A DNA stretch of 64,000 nt, from contig DATBQE010000217.1 of NCBI GenBank assembly GCA_036561005.1, forward strand, positions 1 through 64,000. Reading direction: 5' to 3'. The stretch comes from PKWO01 sp036561005. GTDB taxonomy: Bacteria > Pseudomonadota > Gammaproteobacteria > Burkholderiales > Burkholderiaceae_D. The notes beneath the pieces are model-generated. The model was not told the origin of the DNA. It worked only from the letters and a program-made list of their open reading frames with translations, and made no database searches. Positions 33,755-42,900 of the stretch are shown piece by piece. Numbering within the stretch: position 1 is the stretch's first letter; every line of letters begins with the position of its first letter. Position numbers and translations under genes: made by a program.

Positions 33755-34330
33755 TCAGTTGCGCACGACACGCTTGTATTCGTTGGTGCGGGTGTCGATT
33801 TCGATCACGTCGTCGGTGCTGACGAACAAGGGCACCTGGACGATGTGGCGGCGCGCTTCGATGGCGTTTTCGATCTTGGCTTCCTTCAGGACGTTGCCCG
33901 AGGTATTGCCCTTGACTGCCGGTTCTGCGTAGATGACCTGGCGAGCGATGGTGGTCGGCAATTCGACCGAGATTGCCTTGCCGTCATAAAACACGGCTTC
34001 GCATTCCATGCCGTCTTTGAGGTAGTTCAAGGCGTCGCCCAGGTTTTCTTCTTCGATTTCGTACTGGTTGTATTCCTGATCCATGAAGACATACAACGGG
34101 TCGGCGAAATAAGAGAACGTGACCGGCTTCTTGTCGAGCACGACGACGTCGAACTTGTCGTCGCCGCGGAACACGTTTTCAAATGGGGAATTGGTCAGAA
34201 GATTCTTCATCTTCCACTTGTAGGTGAAGCCTGTACGGCTCGAACCGTTGACGTCGGAGCGCAGGACGATGAACGGCTTGCTGTCAACCATGATGATGTT
34301 GCCGACACGAATTTCTTTTGCGAATTTCAT
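33755..34330 (-). CDS. efp: translation elongation factor P
   Basis: EF-P (191 residues) relieves ribosome stalling at polyproline stretches. The three beta-barrel domains are complete. The modified residue falls exactly at Arg32, in the loop GSSRTGF, which fits the rhamnosylation (EarP) branch. The flanking residues differ from the usual SGRN of many EarP-type EF-Ps. The gene for EarP lies 125 bases upstream on the same strand, so enzyme and substrate are adjacent. Confidence 0.95.
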   Translation of the reverse strand: MKFAKEIRVGNIIMVDSKPFIVLRSDVNGSSRTGFTYKWKMKNLLTNSPFENVFRGDDKFDVVVLDKKPVTFSYFADPLYVFMDQEYNQYEIEEENLGDALNYLKDGMECEAVFYDGKAISVELPTTIARQVIYAEPAVKGNTSGNVLKEAKIENAIEARRHIVQVPLFVSTDDVIEIDTRTNEYKRVVRN

Positions 34331-34455
34331 AATTTACAGTGAAATGAGGTAAAAATAAGTTGTATAAAGATTATCTGTCGCATCAAGGCTAACGGCACCA
34401 CAAGCTCAGAACTAATCGGAAAATGCGCGAAAAAGGCGCTTTGGACAAACGCGCA

Positions 34456-35670
34456 TTATACCTTGTTTTCACCTGAAACTGACTGCCGCGATTTGACGAA
34501 CTGCACCAAATTGGATGCCAAATCGCCGTTTTTCAGCACTTGCGCACGCCATTTTGCCGCGTGTTCGGCAATTTCCGGCAAATCGGCTTGCAGTTTGGGC
34601 CAAAGTTCGAACCAATCGCCGGCGGCTGCCGACGCCATGCCCTGCGCCGCATTCCAGCACAAGGACGCAGCCTCGAGGCTTTCGAGCCGGTTTGGCGGCC
34701 CGAACGGGTCGGCCGCGAGGTAGCGCTGCAGGAAGGCGCGCAATTTGACGTGGTGCAGGTTCTCGTCCTGCGGGTAGATGTGCCAGATAAAGGGCTTCCC
34801 GGCCCACTGGGCGCGCACGAAGGAATCCTCGCCGCGCACAAAATTGAAGTCGCATACCCACAACAAGCGGTCGTAGTCGGGCTGGGGCAGAAAAGGTATG
34901 ACGCGCACCGTGAGCGCGCCCTCGGTTCTTGCGGCACCCGGCCCGGCCTCTGTCCCAACCCACGCCCGCACGGCATCGCTTGCCACGCCCTCGGGCACCA
35001 GGCAGGTGATGGCTGTTGCGCCCCGTTGCCAGGCTTCGAACAGCGCGCCGACGGGCGCGTGCGGATAGCAAAACAGCGATACCTTCAAGCCGGCCATCTC
35101 GATCGGCATCAAGCCCAGCCCTGCAAGGAAAGCTGTTTCATTCGATGCGTCGGCCTGGAACGCGCTGCGCTGCCCTTCGAGTGCGGCTTCGTGCAGCAAG
35201 CCGCCGGTGCTTGCTGTAAAGCCGGGAAAGAAGAAGTGTTTGGTCAACGGCAGGCGCGGATGCGGCGATGGCAAGGTGTGGCAGCCTTCAACCCATGCTT
35301 CGGCGCTCAACCCTTCGAGATTGAGCCAGACCGGGCGCGGCTCGCATTGCGCCATGGCCGCAACATAGCCTTCCGGAATCTCGCAGCCGAAGAACTCAAT
35401 GACGAGATCCGCGATGTCAGCGGCTGCAAATGCATATTCCTGCTTGCGCCAGTGGCGTACCGCCACGCCATCTATCTGCTGCAACTCGGCGTCAACGGCC
35501 GCACTGGGGCAAATGCGGTGCAAGGTCGGCAAGTCATCGACCCACAAAGTGACGGCGATGCCATGTTCGCGCTGTAGTTGCCGGGCCAGACGCCAGCAGA
35601 TGCCCACGTCGCCGAAATTGTCGACGACCTTGCAGAACAGGGCCAGGGATTGTTGTGTATCGGACGACAT
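34456..35670 (-). CDS. earP: EF-P arginine rhamnosyltransferase EarP
   Basis: EarP transfers rhamnose from dTDP-rhamnose to Arg32 of EF-P. The GT-B-fold enzyme of 404 residues shows CKVVDNFGDVGICWRLARQL at 13-32, with the two conserved Asp residues D17 and D21, and the C-terminal FVRGEDSFVRAQWAG with the conserved Glu. ATG 35670 (MSSDTQQ) fits the family start; the frame stays open for 38 further codons that look non-coding. It lies upstream of efp on the same strand. Confidence 0.92.
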   Translation of the reverse strand: MSSDTQQSLALFCKVVDNFGDVGICWRLARQLQREHGIAVTLWVDDLPTLHRICPSAAVDAELQQIDGVAVRHWRKQEYAFAAADIADLVIEFFGCEIPEGYVAAMAQCEPRPVWLNLEGLSAEAWVEGCHTLPSPHPRLPLTKHFFFPGFTASTGGLLHEAALEGQRSAFQADASNETAFLAGLGLMPIEMAGLKVSLFCYPHAPVGALFEAWQRGATAITCLVPEGVASDAVRAWVGTEAGPGAARTEGALTVRVIPFLPQPDYDRLLWVCDFNFVRGEDSFVRAQWAGKPFIWHIYPQDENLHHVKLRAFLQRYLAADPFGPPNRLESLEAASLCWNAAQGMASAAAGDWFELWPKLQADLPEIAEHAAKWRAQVLKNGDLASNLVQFVKSRQSVSGENKV

Positions 35671-36012
35671 GAATGGGTGTTGGCTTTCCTGATGGTGCGA
35701 TTTTGATTCCGGCAGACCGGGAACCGCTGTTAAGAAGGAATTCTCCCCGACATCTGCGCAATAAGGCATTTTGCCAGATCGCACACACGTACGGCGGCAA
35801 TACGGCTATTTTCGTCCGGCCGGCGCCGGCAGCGCCGTTTTACCACCGAAATGCGCAAAGTGCGCCAGCGCACGGATCAACCCCTGCCTGACGAGGATAC
35901 TCAGCCTGTTTGCTCCACGCCCGCTTCAAAGTGGAAAGTTGTAGCGTCCCTTGCCGCACTCATGCGGCCGAGGACGCCGACGAAATCCAGTATCAGATAA
36001 CCAGAGACAAAA
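35671..36012. other. 342-base divergent intergenic region
   Basis: This region lies between earP (minus) and the ice-binding-like gene (plus). It has a 12-base palindrome GCCGGCGCCGGC at 35819-35830. No convincing promoter pair or gene was seen. Confidence 0.45.
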
Positions 36013-38007
36013 ATGAATATTTCACGCCCCATTTCCCGACTCTTGCCGCGCATACCGGCAATCGTGTTCGGCAGCATTGTCGCCATCATCATTGCCGGTT
36101 GCAGCGGCGGGGGTGGCCAGAGCCCTATCCTCGGCAGTGGCGGCGGTACGGTCGCGCCGGTGGGCGTTGCGCCAACCGTGACCGGCGTCGCGCCGCTCAA
36201 TAATGCGACCGGCGTGCCGGTCAACACTACCAGCATCACGGCAGCGTTCAGCACGCCGGTGAACGCGATCAGCGGCACCGCGAGTTTCACCGTCACGTGC
36301 AGCGCGCCTTGCGTCAGTCCCGCCGGCACAGTGGCCCTCAATGCAGGCGCCACGGTCGCCACCTTCACACTCAATACAGGAACCACCCTCGCCGCGAGCA
36401 CTGTGTATACAGCGACGGTGACCGGCGCGACCAGCGTGGCCAGCGGCCTGCCGCTGGCGGCGCCCTACATCTGGCAATTCACGACCGGCGCGGCGGCAAC
36501 TGTCACGCTGCCGAGCGTGACGCTGACGGTGCCGGTAACGAGCACACCCGGCCCAACTGCCGGTGTGCCGACCAACACCGCCATCACCGCGGTATTTTCC
36601 ACCGACATGGCGCCGGCTACCATCAACGGCACCAGCTTCAAACTGACCTGTTCGGCGCCGTGCGTGTCGCCTGCCGGCAGCGTGACCTATACAGTGGGCA
36701 GCAGAACGGCAGTGTTCACGCCGGTTGCAGCGCTCGCTGCAGGAACAACCTATACGGCCACAGTCACCAACGCAGCAACGGACCTGGCAGGTAATGCACT
36801 GGGCGGCAATCAGGCGGCACTGCCGGCTTCGAGCAACTATGTCTGGACATTCACCACCTCTGCGGCGGTACAGGCGGCAAATATCACGGTGCTTTCCACC
36901 AATCCAGCGGCCAACGCGCTTGCAGTCTGCCCGACTTCGGCCATCAATGCGACCTTCGGCGTCCCGGCCGGTTTGCGTATGGACCCGAGCTCGATCAGCA
37001 CGGCAAATTTCACTGTTACCGGACCTGCACCAGGTTTGACACCTGTAGTGGCGTCATCGGTTGCCCTCGATGCCGCCACCGGCAGTATCGCAACCTTCAC
37101 CCCGCAAGCGGCGTTGACCGTGGGTGTGACTTACACGGCAACCATCAAGGGCGGCGCAACCGGCGTCAAGGATCTGGCGATTCCGGCCGACACCATGACT
37201 GCCGACCGTGTCTGGAGCTTCACCACAGCGGCATGCACGGTTACGCCACCACCGGTCATTGTGCTCGGCACGATTTCCACGTTTGGTGACTTTGGCGGCT
37301 CCGCCGGCACCACCAACCAGGGCATCCATACTGTCGTCAACGGCAATATCGGCACTACCGCAGTCTCCACTGCCGTGACCGGCTTCCATGATGCAGGGCC
37401 AGGTTGTACTTATACCGAAACGCCGCTCAATGTTGGCTTGGTGAACGGGCTGATCTACACTGCAGCGCCGCCTCCGACCGTGGGTTGCCCAAACGAGGGA
37501 ACGGCAACCACCTTCTCCGTCGCATCTGCTGCGCGGGCCGATGCACTGGCAGCCTACAACACCCTGGTGGCGATGCCGGGCGGTACTGATCCTGGCGCCG
37601 GCAACCTGGCCAACAAGACGCTGGCTCCAGGCGACTACACGGCAGCCGCAGGTTCATTCAAGATTCAGGGCGGCGACCTCACGCTCGATGCGCAGGGCAA
37701 TGCCAACGCAGTGTGGGTGTTCCAGATGGCGACTACGCTGACCGTCGGCGGCCCCGGCGCAGCAGCGCCGCAAAGCATCATCCTGGCCAACGGCGCACTG
37801 GCCAAGAATGTGTTCTGGCAAGTCGGTAGCGCAGCAACCATCAACGCGGGCGGCGGCGGAACGATGGTCGGGACCATCATCGCCCAATCCGGTGTGTCGA
37901 TCTCGACACCAGGCAGCGCGATCATTACGACCTTGAACGGCCGCGCCATATCGCTGGGTGCGTCAGTCACGATGGTCAACACCATTGTGAATGTGCCCGC
38001 GCCTTAA
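36013..38007 (+). CDS. ice-binding-type (DUF3494) lipoprotein with Ig-like repeats
   Basis: This 664-residue surface lipoprotein has a signal peptide ending in the lipobox IAGC (near Cys34), then a Gly-rich stretch. Three bacterial Ig-like (SbsA/Big_5-type) domains follow from about residue 55 to 410, each with a TGVPVNT / AFSTP-like pattern and ending in W-x-F-T-T. The C-terminal 240 residues match the DUF3494 ice-binding fold (TFGDFGGSAGTTNQG, TLAPGDYTAAAGS, NVFWQVGSAATI, SGVSI). DUF3494 proteins adsorb to ice or mediate adhesion. The architecture suggests an outer-membrane-anchored ice or surface adhesin. Confidence 0.87.
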   Translation: MNISRPISRLLPRIPAIVFGSIVAIIIAGCSGGGGQSPILGSGGGTVAPVGVAPTVTGVAPLNNATGVPVNTTSITAAFSTPVNAISGTASFTVTCSAPCVSPAGTVALNAGATVATFTLNTGTTLAASTVYTATVTGATSVASGLPLAAPYIWQFTTGAAATVTLPSVTLTVPVTSTPGPTAGVPTNTAITAVFSTDMAPATINGTSFKLTCSAPCVSPAGSVTYTVGSRTAVFTPVAALAAGTTYTATVTNAATDLAGNALGGNQAALPASSNYVWTFTTSAAVQAANITVLSTNPAANALAVCPTSAINATFGVPAGLRMDPSSISTANFTVTGPAPGLTPVVASSVALDAATGSIATFTPQAALTVGVTYTATIKGGATGVKDLAIPADTMTADRVWSFTTAACTVTPPPVIVLGTISTFGDFGGSAGTTNQGIHTVVNGNIGTTAVSTAVTGFHDAGPGCTYTETPLNVGLVNGLIYTAAPPPTVGCPNEGTATTFSVASAARADALAAYNTLVAMPGGTDPGAGNLANKTLAPGDYTAAAGSFKIQGGDLTLDAQGNANAVWVFQMATTLTVGGPGAAAPQSIILANGALAKNVFWQVGSAATINAGGGGTMVGTIIAQSGVSISTPGSAIITTLNGRAISLGASVTMVNTIVNVPAP

Positions 38008-38032
38008 GCGTCTCTGGTTGGACACGTCCTTC

Positions 38033-38072
38033 TCCGCAGATCGCGTTCGCAAAGCGCGAATCAATCTGCGGA
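38033..38072 (+). terminator. nested hairpin after ice-binding-like gene
   Basis: TCCGCAGAT pairs with ATCTGCGGA, enclosing a smaller TTCGC/GCGAA hairpin, 26 bases after the stop. There is no T-run, so it is a possible rho-type or stabilising 3' structure. Confidence 0.5.
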
Positions 38073-38138
38073 AAAGGCGAAACACCGGCTGCATTACGCC
38101 AAATGAATGAAACTATTTAGATCCTCAGGGAGCAGAAC

Positions 38139-39281
38139 ATGAAACTAACACGCATCTCAGCCGCCATCGCCATCATGGCACTGGCTGCAAGCAGCAGCCG
38201 CTTCGCCATGGCGGACGACGACAAAGGCTGGTACGTCGGCGCCAACGTCGGCCAATCGCGCGCAAAGATAGACGACCCGCGTATCACCAGCGATCTGCTG
38301 GCCGCAGGCTTCACGACCACGTCGATCAACGACGACAGCCGCGATACCGGCTACAAGCTCTTTGGCGGTTACCAGTTCAACCCCTATTTTGCGCTGGAAG
38401 GCGGCTATTTCGATCTGGGCCAGTTCGGTTATCAGGCAACCACCGTGCCGGCCGGCACCTTGAACGGCAACATCAAACTGAGGGGCGTGAACCTGGATGC
38501 GGTCGGATTTCTGCCGTTCACCGATAAACTCTCCGCATTCGGCCGTATCGGCGCCAACTATGCGCAGGCCAGGGATAACTTCAGTGGAACCGGATTTGTG
38601 AACGTGGCCGACCCGAGCCCGAGCACGCGGGCCTTGAACTACAAATACGGCCTGGGCCTGGAATACCGCTTCACGCACGCAATCGCAATGCGCCTGGAAG
38701 CCGAACGGTATCGCATCGACGATGCTGTGGGCAACAAGGGCGACATCAATCTGCTATCGCTCGGCCTGGTCTATCGTTTCGGCGATGACGCACCGCCGGC
38801 ACGCGCGGCCGAACCGATCGTCGCTGCGCCGGCACCCGAGCCGGAAGTTGCTGTGGCAAGAACGCCACCGCCGATTGCGCCTGCACCCGCCCCGGCCCCA
38901 ACCAAATTTACATTCTCGGCCGACTCGCTGTTTGACTTCAACAAGGCAGTCATCAAGCCGGACGGGCGTGTTGCACTCGACGATTTTGCCTCTAAGCTCA
39001 AGGGCACCGACTATGATCGCATCACCGTCACCGGCCATACCGATCGGATCGGGTCGCATGCCTACAACATGAAACTGTCTACCGAACGTGCCGATGCCGT
39101 ACGCGATTACCTGGTGAAGTCCGACGGCATTGCGAGCGAGAAAATTGTCGCACAAGGGGTCGATGGCTTGCATCCCGTAACCCGCCCCGAGGATTGCAAG
39201 GGTAATAAGGTTACCAAAGCTTTGAAGGCCTGCCTGCAACCTGACCGTCGCGTCGAGGTGGAAGTCAGTGGGACTAAATAG
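38139..39281 (+). CDS. OmpA-family outer-membrane protein
   Basis: This 380-residue protein has a signal peptide (about 1-25, ending AMA) and an N-terminal eight-stranded OmpA-like barrel (KGWYVGANVGQSRAKID through LVYRF). A Pro/Ala linker (APAPEPEVA...APAPAPAP) and a C-terminal OmpA peptidoglycan-binding domain follow (TVTGHTDRIGSHAYNMKLS then ERADAVRDYL, near 300-330). It tethers the outer membrane to peptidoglycan. It has its own terminator and lies 131 bases after the ice-binding-like gene. Confidence 0.93.
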   Translation: MKLTRISAAIAIMALAASSSRFAMADDDKGWYVGANVGQSRAKIDDPRITSDLLAAGFTTTSINDDSRDTGYKLFGGYQFNPYFALEGGYFDLGQFGYQATTVPAGTLNGNIKLRGVNLDAVGFLPFTDKLSAFGRIGANYAQARDNFSGTGFVNVADPSPSTRALNYKYGLGLEYRFTHAIAMRLEAERYRIDDAVGNKGDINLLSLGLVYRFGDDAPPARAAEPIVAAPAPEPEVAVARTPPPIAPAPAPAPTKFTFSADSLFDFNKAVIKPDGRVALDDFASKLKGTDYDRITVTGHTDRIGSHAYNMKLSTERADAVRDYLVKSDGIASEKIVAQGVDGLHPVTRPEDCKGNKVTKALKACLQPDRRVEVEVSGTK

Positions 39282-39300
39282 GTTGAATAAACGCTAAGTA

Positions 39301-39328
39301 AATGCGCTCGAATGGGCGCATTTTTTTT
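39301..39328 (+). terminator. rho-independent terminator of ompA-like gene
   Basis: AATGCGC pairs with GCGCATT across an 8-base loop and runs into eight T residues, 20 bases after the stop. Confidence 0.85.
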
Positions 39329-39689
39329 GAAGTTCCCGCGCGGACTATCGATCGAATCGGCAGCAAAAAAAAGAATGTACGTGCGATTACGACGGACGAT
39401 ATCTTTTTTTGCGTCAAACCAAGATTTCTTTGATGCAATACGGAAGGGGATCTTGCGACACATGTCCCTTTCGGGATCGCTGCGGATAGAACCGGATGGG
39501 TACTGGGCAAAACGGCATTCTAATATATATAGATAGGCGGCCACAGAAGGCCGCATTGGGCAAGGTTGGCGGATTTGTCGAACAAATGGATACATCAGAT
39601 TCCATTTCCGTGACCAATGCCGGGACAAATCACCCGAATATCGGCAATTTGATGGTCATTGCATAAACTGTGGCGCGGCGCGTTGAAAT

Positions 39690-39716
39690 TTGATATTCAC
39701 AAGATTTGGGTATAGT
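39690..39716 (+). promoter_or_regulatory. putative promoter of first giant repeat protein
   Basis: TTGATA (39690-39695) and TATAGT (39711-39716) are spaced by 15 bases (16 if TTTGAT is used). The leader would be about 180 bases. No CRP-like box like that of the second paralogue is seen here. Confidence 0.4.
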
Positions 39717-39902
39717 TTTTGTTGTCGAATCCGGATAATATTAATTCCCCACTCCAACATGGCGCTTATGAAATGGGATTACTCCATTCAATGCGAGAAA
39801 GCCGACCATGCCATGCATCACGAATTGGCAGCATTGCTGCAGATTCACGACGTTCATCTTCGTAGCATCGACCAATCACGCTAGTTTTAGGGAGACAGCA
39901 TC

Positions 39903-42900
39903 ATGACGGCACCGGCGACAAGTTATGCAACTCTGGTTCAAGAACTCTATGTGGCCTACTTCGGCCGTCCTGCAGATGAAACCGGCTTGACGAATTTTGA
40001 GGCGGCGCTAGCCGCTGCCAATGCGCCGACCACGATGGCCGGCCTGAATGCAGCATACAGCACCAACCCTGCAGTGGCCTCGCTGGTCGACGCGTTCGGC
40101 AATAGCGCGGAATCGGGCCGGCTGTACGGCACCAACATTACGAGCAGCCTGACTGCGGCACAAAACTTCGTCACGGCCGTCTTCGAGAGCCTGTTCAACC
40201 GCGCACCATTACCTGCCGGCCTGGCGTTCTGGAGCAATGCCATCATTTCAGGCAGTCTGACTCCTGGCGACGCCGCGCTGTCCATTGCCGCAGGCGCCGG
40301 CACGGCAGACAGCGCCACAGTGCAGAACAAGGTGGCGGCCGCAACAGTTTTCACCGACGACATGACATCACACGGTGACGCGGGATTGACGACTTATCGC
40401 GGCGCGACCGCCGCCGGCGAAGCGCGCGCATTTCTGGCATCCGTTGATGGCACGACGCCAGCTTCGGTGTATGATGCCAATGCGGATACAACCGTCAACA
40501 TCATGGTCAATGGCGGCACGCCGCCGACACCGACGCCCACGCCGACACCCACTCCAACACCGACGCCGACTCCAACGCCAACGACCCTGGCGCTGACCGT
40601 TGCCGGCGACACCATTCACTTGAGTGGCACCACTGCCGCTTCGACCGTCAATCTTACCGGTGCCGATTTGACGGCCTTTCCCTTGGCAACCTTTGGCACC
40701 ATCGCGGAACTTGTCACCGCAGGCATCACCAGCGTGACCGATAGCGGCGGCAATTTCACTTTGGATGCCTCCGGCAATACTGCCTCCACAACGTTCAACT
40801 TCGGTACCGGTGTGGTAAGCGGTGCGGATGCCGCATCGTCGGCCAGCGTAACGTACGCTGGCGTGACGACCTACGTCACGTCAACCCACGGCGATACCGT
40901 GACACTCTCGGCAGGCGCGCAAAACGTGACGGGAGGGGCAAGCGGCAACAACACCGTCAATCTCGGTGCAATCACCTACACCGGCACGCTAGGTTTCGGT
41001 GCGGCGGGCGCCGACACGGTCGATGTCACGGTCGGTGGCAACATCAGCGGCGGCACTATTACTACCGGGGGCGCTACTGTCGCGCTTGCGCTCTCCGGCG
41101 GCGGCACAGAAACACTTTCCACGGCAGAATACAATCTGTTCAACGCAGGCGGAATTACCGGCGGCACGTTCGGCACCGACCACATTACTTTCTCCAATGC
41201 CGGTACGGTGACGGCCAATGCGAACGTGGGCAATTACAATTTGTCGGCCTTCGGCAATACCATCCTGCTCAACGACGTTGCGGACAATGTCACCGGCGAT
41301 CCCAACAGCGGCAACAACGTCGTCGACCTTGCCGCGCTAGGTTACACCGGTGCAGTCTCGTTCGGCACAGGCGGCACGGATTCGATCCACGTCACGGTCG
41401 GCGGCAACATCAGCGCCGGCACGATCACCAGCAGCGGCGCAACGGTCTCGTTGCTCTTGAGCGGTGCCGGCACGGAAACGCTGAGCACGGCGGAATATAA
41501 CCTGTTCAACGCCGCCGGCATCAACGGCGGCACGTTCGGTGGCAATACGATCATACTGTCGAACGCAGGCACCGTGACGGCCAACGTCAATGTGGGCAAC
41601 TACGATTTGTCCGCTTTGGGCAATACCATCACGCTTAATAATGTCGCCGATAACGTCACCGGTGCCGCTACCGGGAACGACACGGTCAACCTCGCTGCTC
41701 TGGCGTATACCGGCACAGTTGCGTTCGGTGCGGCAGGGGCTGATTCGATCCACGTGACAGCCGGCGGCGATCTCAGCGCCGGCACCATTACCACCGGCGG
41801 CGCCACGGTCGCGCTGGTCCTCTCCGGAGCCGGCACGGAAACAATGACCACGACGGAATACAATCTGTTCAACGCCACCGGCATCAGCGGCGGCTCGTTT
41901 GGCGGCGATACGCTGGCCTTCTCGGACACCGGCACGGTGACAGCCAATGCCAACGTCGGCAACTACCATCTCTCCACCGCTGGCAACACCATCACGCTCA
42001 ACAATGCAGCTGACAATGTGACCGGCGCAGCCAGCGGCAATGACACCGTCAATCTGGCCGCGCTCACCTACACCGGCACCCTGGCGTTCGGCGCGGCCGG
42101 CACCGATACCGTCAACGTCACCGTCGGCGGCAACATCAGCGGCGGCACGGTCACCTCCGGTGGCGCTGCGGTTGGACTGGCCCTCTCGGGTGCCGGTGCT
42201 GAAACCCTGAACACGGCTGAATATAACGTGTTCAACGCCGGCGGCATCACCGGCGGCACCTTCGGTGGCAATACGATTACCTTTTCGAATACGGGAACGG
42301 TGACGGCAAGTGCCAATGTGGGCAACTACAACCTCGCCGCCACCGGCAATACCATCACCCTGAATGACGCCACCGATAATGTGACGGGCGCTGCGAGCGG
42401 TAACGACGTGGTCAATCTGGCAGCACTGACCTATACCGGCACAACGGCTTTTGGGGCCAGCGGCGTCGATTCCATCCATGTTACGGTGGGCGGCGATATC
42501 AGCGGCGGCACCATCACCACAGGCGGTGCGACGGTCGGGCTGGTGCTCTCGGCGGGCGGAACCGAAACGGTATCCGTGGCGGAATATAATCTGTTCAACG
42601 CCACCGGCATCAGCGGCGGAACATTCGGCGGCGATACCATTGCCCTCTCGGATGCTGGAACGGTAACGGCCAACGCCAACGTGGGCAATTACGATTTGTC
42701 CGCTGCCGGCAATACCATCACGCTCAACAACGTTGCCGACAACGTGACCGGCGCAGCCAGCGGCAACGACACCGTCAATCTCGCCGCGCTTACCTACACA
42801 GGTACGCTGGCATTTGGTGCGGCGGGTACGGATACCGTCAACGTCACCATCGGCGGCAACATCAGCGGCGGCACAGTCACCTCCGGCGGCGCCACGGTCG

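Larger units (their letters stand above)
39282..39902. other. 621-base gap before first giant repeat protein
   Basis: After the ompA terminator the gap is AT-rich. It contains a GCGGCC-ACAGAA-GGCCGC hairpin (39537-39554), an inverted repeat ATTTGT-CGA-ACAAAT (39573-39587) and a promoter-like pair at 39690-39716. A 38-codon frame from ATG 39768 has no Shine-Dalgarno and is not called. Confidence 0.5.

Noticed and set aside
39768..39884. Possible 38-codon small gene just before the first giant protein
   Set aside because: No Shine-Dalgarno and no family likeness. It probably lies inside the leader of the next gene.
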